DNA of 64,000 bases from assembly GCA_016716665.1 (NCBI GenBank), contig JADJVH010000018.1, positions 22,364 through 86,363 of the forward strand. Reading direction: 5' to 3'. This stretch comes from Candidatus Opimibacter iunctus (GTDB taxonomy: Bacteria; Bacteroidota; Bacteroidia; Chitinophagales; Saprospiraceae). The notes beneath the pieces were generated by a model. It was not told the DNA's origin. It saw only the letters and a program-made list of their open reading frames with translations, and made no database searches. The position numbers and the translations under genes were made by a program. This document shows positions 47,222 through 55,330 of the stretch, in pieces; position 1 is the stretch's first letter, and each line of letters begins with the position of its first letter.

Positions 47222-47914
47222 TTAGTTGTTTGACTTGTCCAGTTCATCCTGGTATTCATCCATCGCCTTGACATAGTGTGGCTTGATGGAGTGTAGCAGG
47301 AAATACTCAAAGAGGATGAGGTGCGTGATCATCAGGCCCAAAGACACCCATAGCAGATAGGGCCAGTGCATTATACCGATCAACAGGGCAAACAGTCCTT
47401 GTCCAAGGATAGAATAGCCTGATAAAAGATAGTATTTGCGGGTCAGCCGGGCATGCACCAGGGTAGCTTCCTTGCTCATGATGTTGTCAAACAAGGCGGC
47501 TTCAAGGCGCATCGAAGCAGAGATATAGGCAAAAGATCCTGCGATCAGAAAGCCTGCATAACCCATGGTCCAGGGCTCCAGTTGTATCTCAGCAACATTG
47601 GTTTCGATATTGATGTAGGACAGCAGGACAAACTGCCCTATGCCGATCAGGAAAGGTACCAGGGTGTCAATGATATTGGGAAACCACCGTAGGAAAAATA
47701 TACTGATGGCATAATGGTGCCATACGGTAAAGATGATGAGCATCATCAATGCCAGGGGCAGCAGGTGGATGTCCCTCCAGGGATCGGGTACTACACGAAG
47801 GTAGATAAGGATCATGGGGACCAGCTGTGACAAGGCGATGCCCTGAAGCAGCGAGGTGACGCTGAGATAGATATTAGGGAAGTAGCCGGTGACGAGGTCT
47901 GCTTTTTTGGACAT
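47222..47914 (-). CDS. Multi-spanning membrane protein
   Basis: The 230-residue protein has six predicted membrane helices (for example LLPLALMMLIIFTVWHHYAI, FLIGIGQFVLLSYI, FALLIGIMHWPYLLWVSLG). It shows no known catalytic motifs and a short charged C-terminal tail (YQDELDKSNN). I do not recognise the family. It lies 24 bases upstream of the porin start on the same strand, so they are probably co-transcribed. A GATTAATC palindrome lies just upstream. Confidence 0.65.
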   Translation of the reverse strand: MSKKADLVTGYFPNIYLSVTSLLQGIALSQLVPMILIYLRVVPDPWRDIHLLPLALMMLIIFTVWHHYAISIFFLRWFPNIIDTLVPFLIGIGQFVLLSYINIETNVAEIQLEPWTMGYAGFLIAGSFAYISASMRLEAALFDNIMSKEATLVHARLTRKYYLLSGYSILGQGLFALLIGIMHWPYLLWVSLGLMITHLILFEYFLLHSIKPHYVKAMDEYQDELDKSNN

Positions 47915-47941
47915 AGGTCAAAAATACATTTTGTTGCTCTT

Positions 47942-47986
47942 GAACAAAAGGTAGAGACGCGATTAATCGCGTCTCTACTTTTGTTC
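47942..47986. repeat. GATTAATC palindrome, copy 3
   Basis: The arms GAACAAAAG-GTAGAGACGCG and CGCGTCTCTACTTTTGTTC are complementary apart from one extra G in the left arm. It is placed 2 bases from the stop of the T9SS gene (47989), so it also resembles a terminator for that gene. Confidence 0.93.
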
Positions 47987-47988
47987 TA

Positions 47989-48780
47989 TCACGGATTTAG
48001 TATGGCCACCCTCAACAATCCCACAATTGTTTCATTCTCCATAACCCGCAGGATATAAACCCCAGCCCTCAAATCGCATCGGCTAAATGACCAGTGCTCT
48101 CCCGATATATGCTTTTCCTCTCTCACCAATTGTCCATTGACATCATACACCGATATGGATGCATCATTGAGCGGGATATCGGATTGTATTATAGTTTCCG
48201 ATGAAAAAGGATTGGGATATACCTTCCATGTTGAATGGTCTTCGATGGCATATATTCCTGTTGTCTCCTGCAGGCTGATCAGGTCAAAATAGCCAAAGCC
48301 TTGAAAGGGTCCGGCAGCGATGCCGCCAAAGAGTACTACTACGGCAGTGTCTCCCTGTGAAAGTGTAAAGTTTGATTGGATACTCAGCTGTGTCCATGTA
48401 TTGGATGTGGTCGTGTCACCTGCAAGTGTCGTGATGGTGTCTTTGTGGATGGTGCCAAAATAAAGTCCGACCGGTCTCGATGACTCCGTGTGTACCCAGC
48501 CTGAAAGGGTATAGGTCTGCCCCACTGTGACCGTAGGTATTTTCTGATACGCATAGCCGGGAAAGCAACCTTTCACATTGCCGCCGGCTACCTTGATGCA
48601 CCAACTTCCGCCACCCGGAGGCGCATCTTCTACTGACGCTGCATTACAAGTCCATTCCCAGCCTGACAGGTCAGATGAAGAGCCATTTTCGAAGCTGCCG
48701 TTGATCACCTGGGCGAAGGATGTAATGGTCGTCATGGCGCATATGAAGAGAGCTATATATTTCAATTCAGACATGGTCAT
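47989..48780 (-). CDS. Secreted CBM-like protein with T9SS sorting domain
   Basis: The 263-residue protein has a signal peptide ending SFAQ (about residue 23), then a jelly-roll domain of CBM type (INGSFENGS, YTLSGWVHTESSRPVGLYFG, FGYFDLISL) and a T9SS type-A tail (WKVYPNPFSSETIIQSDIPL, ISVYDVNGQLVREEK, LRAGVYILRVMENE). No catalytic domain follows the CBM-like part. Its start overlaps the stop of the 48777 gene (ATGA-like), so the two are co-translated; a palindrome follows at its 3' end. Confidence 0.85.
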   Translation of the reverse strand: MTMSELKYIALFICAMTTITSFAQVINGSFENGSSSDLSGWEWTCNAASVEDAPPGGGSWCIKVAGGNVKGCFPGYAYQKIPTVTVGQTYTLSGWVHTESSRPVGLYFGTIHKDTITTLAGDTTTSNTWTQLSIQSNFTLSQGDTAVVVLFGGIAAGPFQGFGYFDLISLQETTGIYAIEDHSTWKVYPNPFSSETIIQSDIPLNDASISVYDVNGQLVREEKHISGEHWSFSRCDLRAGVYILRVMENETIVGLLRVAILNP

Positions 48781-49298
48781 GTCATTAGTTCTTCTATCCG
48801 CATCACATTCCGCAGGTTTCTTCCGCTGTCAACCATGTGGGTCCTCATTTTAGGCCTGCTCTCGATTACATATTCGGTCGTAGTATCGGATACTTTCCTG
48901 GCGTGGATCGTCACTTTTTCACCCCAACTCCACATCGACAAGGAGGTTTTGAAGTTGATCAGATTGCCATTTTCAGCAGTTTCCAACTTTTGTGTTTCCG
49001 GATCAGCCTTGAGCTTACTGACCAGGTCCTGGATACCAAGGTTGGACAGGACGACCCTTGTTTGCCTTACCGACAGGTTATCTGCAGTAAATTCCTTTAC
49101 GCCAATCTTTTTCAAGCCGTATATCTGACTCAACCCGAAGCCCAACGACATGAAGCCACCAAAAAAGACCATTCGAAATATAATCTTCGGGAGATCATAA
49201 GTGCCATCAAATAGATAATCGATAAGGCCGGTAAGTAATCCGAAGAAGATACCCATGAATAAGAACATCTTCAGGAAGAGCAGTACAATTGGTTTCAT
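48777..49298 (-). CDS. Membrane protein with two N-terminal helices
   Basis: The 173-residue protein has two hydrophobic segments near the N-terminus (LLFLKMFLFMGIFFGLLTGL and IIFRMVFFGGFMSLGFGLSQ) followed by a soluble domain (KEFTADNLSVRQTRVVLSNL, INFKTSLSMWSWGEKVTIHA, YVIESRPKMRTHMVD). The family is not recognised. The soluble part faces the cytoplasm or periplasm. It is upstream of, and coupled with, the T9SS CBM-like gene. Confidence 0.6.
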   Translation of the reverse strand: MKPIVLLFLKMFLFMGIFFGLLTGLIDYLFDGTYDLPKIIFRMVFFGGFMSLGFGLSQIYGLKKIGVKEFTADNLSVRQTRVVLSNLGIQDLVSKLKADPETQKLETAENGNLINFKTSLSMWSWGEKVTIHARKVSDTTTEYVIESRPKMRTHMVDSGRNLRNVMRIEELMT

Positions 49299-49414
49299 GA
49301 GCTTTCGGTTTGGTGGCTTTTAGAGACGAAGATTGATGCCAGGCTTGAAAACACGGCTTTGTAAAAATAGGGAATAGGGTGGGTATAAGCGTAAAATAAT
49401 CTATCTCGTACAGA

Positions 49415-49629
49415 TCCAGAGACGAGATCGATCGCAGGCTTGATCCAAAACTAGAGACGCGATAGATCCGACATTGGTCCAAAAGTAGAGACGCGATAAA
49501 TCGCGACATAGGTCCAAAAGTAGAGACGCGATTAATCGCGTCTCTACTTTTGGACCGTGTCTCTACTTTTGGACCGTGTCTCTACTTTTGGACCTTGTCT
49601 CTACTTTTGGACTGCGGCCCTACTTTTGA
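49415..49629. repeat. Expanded array of GATTAATC half-units around one intact palindrome (copy 4)
   Basis: The centre (49513-49554) is a full palindrome with TCCAAAAGTAGAGACGCG and its complement. On the left, the left half-unit recurs as direct repeats of 34-35 bases starting TCCAAAA(C/G)TAGAGACGCGAT at 49444 and 49478, preceded by a degenerate unit at 49415. On the right, the 19-base unit TCTCTACTTTTGGACCGTG recurs five times (49541, 49560, 49579, 49598 and a shortened last unit at 49617). The array lies between the YCF48 gene stop (49668) and the membrane protein start (49298). Confidence 0.93.
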
Positions 49630-49667
49630 ATCATCGGGGATCTGTAAAATATTCATCCCGGAAATGC

Positions 49668-52600
49668 TTAATGAAGGAACAAATCCTGTGCTAAGACTAA
49701 TTTCTTTCCGGGGATGAGGATAAAGGTGGCGCCGCTGGCTATATGTTGTGGGATATCTAACATACATTCCCCACCTGCTACTGGATCAATGATAATGGTA
49801 TATAATGCGGGCAATGTGGCAGGAGGCTTGAGGCTATTCGTCCATTTCCCCGGTATGCTCCAAGCTCCATCACCTGAAAATGTAAAGGTGGTCACAACGG
49901 GTTTGGAAATAAAAACTCCTTCACTCATGTTCTGATAACTTCCCGAAGGGGTGATTTCTGATTTCACAGCCCTCACCATATAGACATTGCCTGGTGACAA
50001 CGATGGTAAACTGTCCGTAAAGGTTGATGCTACGAGGATGGATGCATTCAATTTCTGAAATGTCCCCGCCATACTATCTGCCTGGTAGACATTGTATCCA
50101 ATGATATCCGTATCTGCCGAAGCCGTCCAGTTTAGTTGCACCATCGCCTCTGTCTGTGTCGCCGTCAGTTGGGTCACAGGGTATACTATATGCAGTCGTA
50201 ACGATGGATCACCCATGAGCGCCATGTGGACACCACCCATCAATTGATTATTGCCCGGATCATAGATACCGGTATTGTTCTGACTCTGCAAGGTAGAGAA
50301 GCCTATACTCTCACCCAGTCCCATGTGATGGAAGTACCATCTTGGTCCTCCCCCGGTCCAGCAGGTGGCGAGCGGCATGCCTGCATTGGCGAGAGGTGCT
50401 CTGAGCAAATGATTGGTAGTACCAGTGATGCCACCTTTGGCCCATTCCACAAAATAGCTTCCGTATAATTGCATGAAGATGGTGTTCAGTTCGAGGTTGA
50501 TGCACTGCGAACTGGACATGACAGGATTTGCGCAACTGGTATCAGTGCCGCCACCGGCCATATAGGTCCAGAGGTAAGAGCGCGCTTGCAGGGAATCCAT
50601 AAATATATGGCAGGTCCCGTTTCCAGAGCATCCATTGGTATTGATCGCGGCAATATTGGTGCTGCCCAACATGGGGGCAAAGCTTCGCCATGCCACAGCT
50701 GAAGTATGGGGTATGCTGCTATCTAGATGTGTATTGAGTAAAGCCCTTCTGGCCGGGTTGATGATTTTATGACGGTAAGCATGATTTTTATTTAAATATT
50801 GCCTCGTCAATTCCACCTCACTCAATGCAAATCCAGTCATAGCGTGCATATCAATTCGGCCCACCTGGAGTTCCGCCTGTGAAGGGATGACGGTTTGATC
50901 CCAATAGCCATCATCAGGGACATTGGGTGTGTGAATAGGGCCTGTATTGTTAGTGGTCACCGTGTAGTCCGTCCAGGCACCATCGATATCCGCATAATAA
51001 ACATCCGCCGGTTGTGCGCCAATTCTTTCTGAATGTCCATCTGGCGCAAAATTGCCTGAGTAAGGGATTGCGAAATGCCCGATGATCAGCAGAGATTTGA
51101 CTTCAGTGCCGGGTTGATTATACTTGTCGATCACCCAGCTTTTTAAAGTAGAGTCCTGGGTCGTTGCAGCAAAATCATTTCGAATCACATTCCATCCATC
51201 CCCGATCAGGTCATTTTTCAACTGATCCAGTTCCGTTTGCAGAGGCGTTGCATAACTATCATCGACCGCAAGTAGTAGTGTGCCTCTTGCATCAATTGCA
51301 GGGATATCAATGCCAGTATACACATATCCATATCCCGTAACCAATGGGGTGGTCTTGACTACGCGATATTCATATTTGGTGCCTATAGAAACATTGTTGT
51401 CGATATAGTTGGTCGAACTACCAGGAAGAGATGCCAGATTAGTCCAACTTGTATCCGTTGGTAATTTTTTATCGATGGAGTAGGAAAGTGCATTTGCATC
51501 ACTGACCCACGATACAGTGATTTGTGGTGGTGATGCAATGACCTGGGCTGAAGTGAGCACCGAGTAATCCACCCCATAGGGTGTATTCAGGATATAAAAT
51601 GGAGCATCACTGGTATCTGATACGTTGTTGTTTGCGGCGTTAGAAATCCTGATATAGCAATTGACAGAGGTTGTATTGGGTACAGTCCATGAATAGCTTC
51701 CTGTAGCTGCAGGAGTCGATGGCGTGATCGTAGTCCAGGGCCCTGTGTTGCCCGTGGTGCTGTATTGCAGTTTTACATTTGTGATGCCTGCCTGTACCTG
51801 CCAGATGATATAGCGTTTAGTGCCCACCTGGTAGATATCTCCGCCTTCATTGGGCTGCAGCAGATCAATGGGTTGTGTGGGTATATAGACCTGATATTTT
51901 AAGATTCCGGAATCCCCTACAGCGAAGCCCGTAGTGTCATTGATCATATCCAACTCCCATATTGTACCTGCCGTCATCGAAGTACTCTGGCCAGCCCACG
52001 TAGTGCCTCCATTGCCCGTGGCGATGATGATGCCTTGTCTGCCACATGCATATCCTTTTGTGGTGCTGATGAAATCAACACCCAGGAGCTCATATTGTGT
52101 GCCGCTGGTCTGCCCTGCCCACGTAGTCGCTCCGGCATCTGCTGTGTGTCTGATGATCCCATTGCCGCCGACCAGCCATCCATTGTTTGTGTCTGCAAAT
52201 CGAACATCGTTGAAGGTCAGGAAACTGGTTACGCCTGAATTGGTTTGATACGTCCAGGTAGAACCATTGATCGTCTTCAAGAGGGTGGGGCTGTTTTGGG
52301 TATTATTGAATCCACCACTTACCCATCCTGTCGTGGTGCTGAGGATGTCCAGACCCCACATCGAGACGCCTTGGTTTGCTTGTTGTGTCCAGATGAGTCC
52401 TCCATTGATCGTCTTGAGTAATACACTTCCATTGCCTACTACCCATCCGGTACTTGCATTTGCAAACCTGATCGAATTGTATTGACTACTGTAAGGTGAA
52501 GTCTGGGGTGTCCACGTGGTGCCACCATTGGTTGTTGCGATGATGGTGCCTTCATCCCCGCAGGCCCATCCATTGTTAGCATCAAGGAAGAAAATACTGC

Positions 52601-52802
52601 GGATTGTACTCGTGATGCCTGATGTCTGTACAGACCAGTTCATACCTCCGTTTATTGTTTTCAGGATCGTTCCTGACTCACCGGCAGCCCAGCCTGTAGA
52701 GAGATCTATAAACTTGACTGTTTTTAGTTGGTCGGTCACGGGTAGACCAATCCGATATCTGCTTGTCTCCTTTCGGTTGCCGTAGCCATTTTGCGAAGGC
52801 AA
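49668..52802 (-). CDS. YCF48 beta-propeller with C25-like domain, N-terminus overwritten by a repeat
   Basis: The 1044-residue frame begins with MPSQNGYGNRKETSRYRIG, which lacks a signal peptide and is encoded by a repeat insertion (52749-52823). Residues about 30-320 hold YCF48 repeats (STGWAAGESGTILKTINGG, NNGWACGDEGTIIATTNGG). Residues about 325-500 include two Fn3-like regions, then a segment (about 510-880) with LLIIGHFAIPYSG, YYADIDGAWTD, VGRID and ALMGDPSLRL that resembles caspase-like gingipain C25 folds; the His of C25 is not evident here (YMAGGGTDTSC). A further Fn3-like region follows and no T9SS tail is seen. A secreted member of the same family probably lost its export signal. 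Confidence 0.75.
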   Translation of the reverse strand: MPSQNGYGNRKETSRYRIGLPVTDQLKTVKFIDLSTGWAAGESGTILKTINGGMNWSVQTSGITSTIRSIFFLDANNGWACGDEGTIIATTNGGTTWTPQTSPYSSQYNSIRFANASTGWVVGNGSVLLKTINGGLIWTQQANQGVSMWGLDILSTTTGWVSGGFNNTQNSPTLLKTINGSTWTYQTNSGVTSFLTFNDVRFADTNNGWLVGGNGIIRHTADAGATTWAGQTSGTQYELLGVDFISTTKGYACGRQGIIIATGNGGTTWAGQSTSMTAGTIWELDMINDTTGFAVGDSGILKYQVYIPTQPIDLLQPNEGGDIYQVGTKRYIIWQVQAGITNVKLQYSTTGNTGPWTTITPSTPAATGSYSWTVPNTTSVNCYIRISNAANNNVSDTSDAPFYILNTPYGVDYSVLTSAQVIASPPQITVSWVSDANALSYSIDKKLPTDTSWTNLASLPGSSTNYIDNNVSIGTKYEYRVVKTTPLVTGYGYVYTGIDIPAIDARGTLLLAVDDSYATPLQTELDQLKNDLIGDGWNVIRNDFAATTQDSTLKSWVIDKYNQPGTEVKSLLIIGHFAIPYSGNFAPDGHSERIGAQPADVYYADIDGAWTDYTVTTNNTGPIHTPNVPDDGYWDQTVIPSQAELQVGRIDMHAMTGFALSEVELTRQYLNKNHAYRHKIINPARRALLNTHLDSSIPHTSAVAWRSFAPMLGSTNIAAINTNGCSGNGTCHIFMDSLQARSYLWTYMAGGGTDTSCANPVMSSSQCINLELNTIFMQLYGSYFVEWAKGGITGTTNHLLRAPLANAGMPLATCWTGGGPRWYFHHMGLGESIGFSTLQSQNNTGIYDPGNNQLMGGVHMALMGDPSLRLHIVYPVTQLTATQTEAMVQLNWTASADTDIIGYNVYQADSMAGTFQKLNASILVASTFTDSLPSLSPGNVYMVRAVKSEITPSGSYQNMSEGVFISKPVVTTFTFSGDGAWSIPGKWTNSLKPPATLPALYTIIIDPVAGGECMLDIPQHIASGATFILIPGKKLVLAQDLFLH

Positions 52803-52823
52803 CTGACGAGCGGGTTGAATTCC
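52749..52823. repeat. Cassette tail fragment split by a 33-base hairpin insert
   Basis: The motif AATCCGATATCTGCTTGTCT (continuing CC) at 52749-52770 and TGACGAGCGGGTT at 52804-52816 is exactly contiguous in the cassettes at 54.6, 55.3, 57.5, 57.8 and 59.7 kb. Here it is split by a 33-base stretch whose ends GTTGCC and GGCAAC can pair. The insertion provides the first codons of the 49668-52802 frame. Confidence 0.8.
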
Positions 52824-52827
52824 ATTA

Positions 52828-53709
52828 TTAATTTACCTTCAAAAATGAATCAATCATCCCCACTGTCCCGGCTATCACCGCTGTATCCTGCGGCGTTGTA
52901 ATCTCACCGATATAATCCCCATGCCCGCCGGGTATTAAGGCGAGGCGTGAGTTGCTAAGCAGCCGGTGCATTTCTACTGCATGTTCAGGGGTTACTACAT
53001 CCTTGTCTCCGATGATGATCAGCGCAGGGGCTTTGATGGATTTCATTTGTTCTGCCGTGATGTCTGGAAATGCCTGCATCCTGGCCACATCTCGTTCGTA
53101 CATCCTGTGGAGGGCATTGGTGTCCGGATTGATGGCAAGGAATGCATCCTTGAAGGGTTGGGGCATGCCTTCAAAGGTTGGTTTGGACATCATGTCCCAA
53201 AACCAATCCGGAGCTCCGGCTTTGTTGTAGAAGGTCGAGGCAACGATGATCTTATTGACCATCTCAGGATGGCGGATGGCAAACTGCAGGGTAGTGCTGG
53301 CGCCATTGCTGAAGCCGAAGATATCTGCCTTGTTGATGTGAAGCACTTTGAGCAAAGCTGCGATGTCATCTGCATCCTGCTCAAAACTCAATGGACGGTC
53401 TATGTCTGCTGTGTGTCCATGCGCCTGCATCTCCACAGCGATCACTTTGTGTGACTTTGCGAGGAGAGGTATCACACGTCCGAAGGTGGTCTGCAGCGTA
53501 GAGCCTCCGCCATGGATCAGGAACAGTGGATCGCCTATGCCGTGGATTTCGTAATACATCTTCAGGCCATTGACCGCGGCATAGCCAGTGATGGTATCAT
53601 AGGGTAAGCTAGTGTTGGAGGTATCCTGATTGGTCATGGGTTTATGGCCTGTTTTCGAACAGCTAGAGAGTAATAGTAAAATTAGCGCAAGGCATAACAG
53701 GGATTTCAT
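52828..53709 (-). CDS. Alpha/beta hydrolase lipoprotein
   Basis: The start at 53707-53709 overlaps the upstream stop by ATGA and gives MKSLLCLALILLLLSSCSK, a lipoprotein signal (Cys about residue 17). The 293-residue protein is an alpha/beta hydrolase: LIHGGGSTLQTTFG (oxyanion region), GFSNGAST (nucleophile Ser in GxSxG), IIGDKDVVTPE (Asp) and PGGHGDY (His). Likely esterase- or lactonase-type enzyme at the outer membrane. It is translationally coupled to the CPBP protease gene upstream. Confidence 0.9.
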   Translation of the reverse strand: MKSLLCLALILLLLSSCSKTGHKPMTNQDTSNTSLPYDTITGYAAVNGLKMYYEIHGIGDPLFLIHGGGSTLQTTFGRVIPLLAKSHKVIAVEMQAHGHTADIDRPLSFEQDADDIAALLKVLHINKADIFGFSNGASTTLQFAIRHPEMVNKIIVASTFYNKAGAPDWFWDMMSKPTFEGMPQPFKDAFLAINPDTNALHRMYERDVARMQAFPDITAEQMKSIKAPALIIIGDKDVVTPEHAVEMHRLLSNSRLALIPGGHGDYIGEITTPQDTAVIAGTVGMIDSFLKVN

Positions 53710-54443
53710 TTGCTCCATACAATCAATAAAGGTATGACATTGATTAGGTCATGGATCATTATGGCCATCAGTATGCTTCCGCTCCTGAGCGTCAGCCAAC
53801 CCAGTAACATCCCGAAGGCAAAGGAGCTGAAGAATTCAACCCAGTTTTGATGCACACCCCACTGTGGATCGATCTGGAAGGAATGCCCCAGGCCAAACAA
53901 TATCGAAGTGATCAGCAATGCAGGATTGCCAAGGCTGATGTTGCGGATATGTATCCTGGATTTCAATGTATTGGACAGGAGCCCAAGTATGATGCCCCTG
54001 TAGGCCAACTCCTCGTCAGGCCCGGGCATGGTAAATTGGAATAAGAAATATTCAGATCTTTCGCCTGACTTCATGACAGCAAGTACAGCCAATACCACCG
54101 CAACCACAAAGGCAAGGATCGTTATGATCAGTTGCGGCTTTAAGGAATTACTACGTTGCCGGAAGGTGATAAAGTTGTGATCGCCGAGCTCCTTCCTGAA
54201 TACCAATAAAAACAGCAGCGAACCTGCGATCCCATAGATCTTTCCTGACCAGTTCCACTCACCCTCTATGATCCGCAATGAAGGCATCCAGCTAGGAAAG
54301 TATAAGAGGCAGCTATAGACTACAAAAAAGGCTGTAAAAAGGATGAGGTATTTCCTTTTGTAATCAGGCCTGTTGAGCCCTATAGCGATCAGCGGGCTGA
54401 TGGCCAGGAGTTCAATGATCTGTGTAAGGAGTAGTTGTGCCAT
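53706..54443 (-). CDS. CPBP family intramembrane metalloprotease
   Basis: The 245-residue protein has about eight hydrophobic segments. The CPBP (type II CAAX prenyl endopeptidase/Abi) motifs are present: GPDEELAYRGIILGLLS (EExxxR), ILFGLGHSF (FxxxH) and IMIHDLINVI (HxxxN). These bind zinc in the membrane. In bacteria such proteins can be bacteriocin-immunity or general membrane proteases. The coding frame is followed directly by the alpha/beta hydrolase gene. Confidence 0.92.
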   Translation of the reverse strand: MAQLLLTQIIELLAISPLIAIGLNRPDYKRKYLILFTAFFVVYSCLLYFPSWMPSLRIIEGEWNWSGKIYGIAGSLLFLLVFRKELGDHNFITFRQRSNSLKPQLIITILAFVVAVVLAVLAVMKSGERSEYFLFQFTMPGPDEELAYRGIILGLLSNTLKSRIHIRNISLGNPALLITSILFGLGHSFQIDPQWGVHQNWVEFFSSFAFGMLLGWLTLRSGSILMAIMIHDLINVIPLLIVWSK

Positions 54444-54506
54444 CGATTATTCTGTCCTGTCTCGCAATTTCGTATTATTTTATTTCATTTTACGCACATC
54501 AACCGT

Positions 54507-54548
54507 GGTGCAAGTAGAGACGCGATTAATCGCGCCTCTACTTGTACC
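54507..54548. repeat. GATTAATC palindrome, copy 5 (cassette A)
   Basis: GGTGCAAGTAGAGACGCG and CGCGCCTCTACTTGTACC pair with two mismatches. The flanking arm (GGTGCAAG) is unlike copies 6-9. It is followed within 8 bases by hairpin H and the cassette tail. Confidence 0.9.
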
Positions 54549-54556
54549 ATCATGCT

Positions 54557-54623
54557 GGTTCAAGTCTCCAGACTTGAATCCCATATTTGCTTGTCTCCTG
54601 ACGAGCGGGTCAGATTCCTTGCC
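54557..54623 (+). repeat. Cassette A: hairpin H plus tail
   Basis: Hairpin H is GGTTCAAGTCT/AGACTTGAATCC with a short loop (54557-54581) and one mismatch. The tail CATATTTGCTTGTCTCCTGA continues with CGAGCGGGT. Identical in the other cassette copies apart from a few bases; the same orientation (+) in all copies. Confidence 0.88.
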
Positions 54624-54681
54624 ATGCAAAACGCAGTTTTGCTGGCAGCTATACCATGTATATGCATGTTGATTGTCAATG

Positions 54682-55098
54682 TTAATCCTCTATCGCCTCT
54701 ATACCAAGTTGCTTGAGCCGTTCCAGGTTGTCCTTCATGGCCTGCAGCTGTTCAGAAGGATGACCTGTCCATTCTGTTATTTCACCTACCACCCGCAGCG
54801 GACTTTTAGTACGGTAAGACTTTGTTGGGTTGCCGGGAAATTTCTTGTCGGTCAGGTTAGGATCATCTTCGTAGGGGCCTGTAGGTTCTACCACATAGAT
54901 TCTGCCTCGCCCTTCACCCAGGGCCAGTTCTGCGCCCCAGGTCGCTGCGTCCATGGTGGCGGTCAGGTATACATAGGCTGCTTTTTTCTGCTGTCCGTAG
55001 TTTGAATTAAACCCGGGTTGGATCAGGTCACCGGTCTGCAGGTTGGCTTTGGTGCCGTGGTAAAGTGTTATTGGATCCTGGGTGTCATCTGTATCCAT
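54682..55098 (-). CDS. arr: NAD(+)-rifampin ADP-ribosyltransferase Arr
   Basis: The 138-residue protein matches the Arr family throughout: YHGTKANLQTGDLIQPGFNS, KKAAYVYLTATMDAATWGAE, GRGRIYVVEPTGPYEDDPNL, KKFPGNPTKSYRTKSPLRVV. Arr transfers ADP-ribose from NAD to rifamycins and inactivates them. Normal length for Arr is about 138-150. A predicted cytoplasmic enzyme, it lies between two repeat cassettes (54.5 and 55.2 kb) and may have moved with them, though no transposase is seen. Confidence 0.93.
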   Translation of the reverse strand: MDTDDTQDPITLYHGTKANLQTGDLIQPGFNSNYGQQKKAAYVYLTATMDAATWGAELALGEGRGRIYVVEPTGPYEDDPNLTDKKFPGNPTKSYRTKSPLRVVGEITEWTGHPSEQLQAMKDNLERLKQLGIEAIED

Positions 55099-55157
55099 TG
55101 ATGTATTTTTTCGGTAGGGTTATTTTCAAATTTAGGGAAATACATTAAATCGGGGGA

Positions 55158-55220
55158 CTTTCAGAAGAAGTGTCTCGGTTCAAAAGAAGTGTTTCGGTTC
55201 AAAAGAAGTGTTTCGGTTCA
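55158..55220. repeat. Tandem AGAAGTGTTTCGGTTCAAA repeats before palindrome copy 6
   Basis: Three direct units of 20-21 bases (AGAAGTGT(C/T)TCGGTTCAAA) lie directly upstream of the palindrome at 55215. The last unit merges into the palindrome's left arm (GGTTCAAAAG), so the repeat has amplified the arm itself. Confidence 0.85.
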
Positions 55221-55260
55221 AAAGTAGAGACGCGATTAATCGCGTCTCTACTTTTGAACC
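55215..55260. repeat. GATTAATC palindrome, copy 6 (cassette B)
   Basis: GGTTCAAAAGTAGAGACGCG and CGCGTCTCTACTTTTGAACC are perfectly complementary around ATTAAT, giving 23-bp arms. It lies upstream of arr and is followed by hairpin H and the tail. Confidence 0.95.
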
Positions 55261-55268
55261 ATCTTGTT

Positions 55269-55324
55269 GGTTCAAGTCTCCAGACTTGAATCCGATATCT
55301 GCTTGTCTCCTGACGAGCGGGTTA
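55269..55324 (+). repeat. Cassette B: hairpin H plus tail
   Basis: Same hairpin H (55269-55293) and tail (GATATCTGCTTGTCTCCTGA then CGAGCGGGTTAA) as in cassette A and copies at 57.8 and 59.6 kb. It is immediately followed by the AGGGG modules (55331 onward). Confidence 0.9.
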
Positions 55325-55330
55325 AATTCT

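Noticed and set aside
49415..49629. CRISPR-like array
   Set aside because: The direct repeats are only 19 bases on one side and 34-35 on the other with no variable spacers, and there are no cas genes. They are halves of a palindrome.
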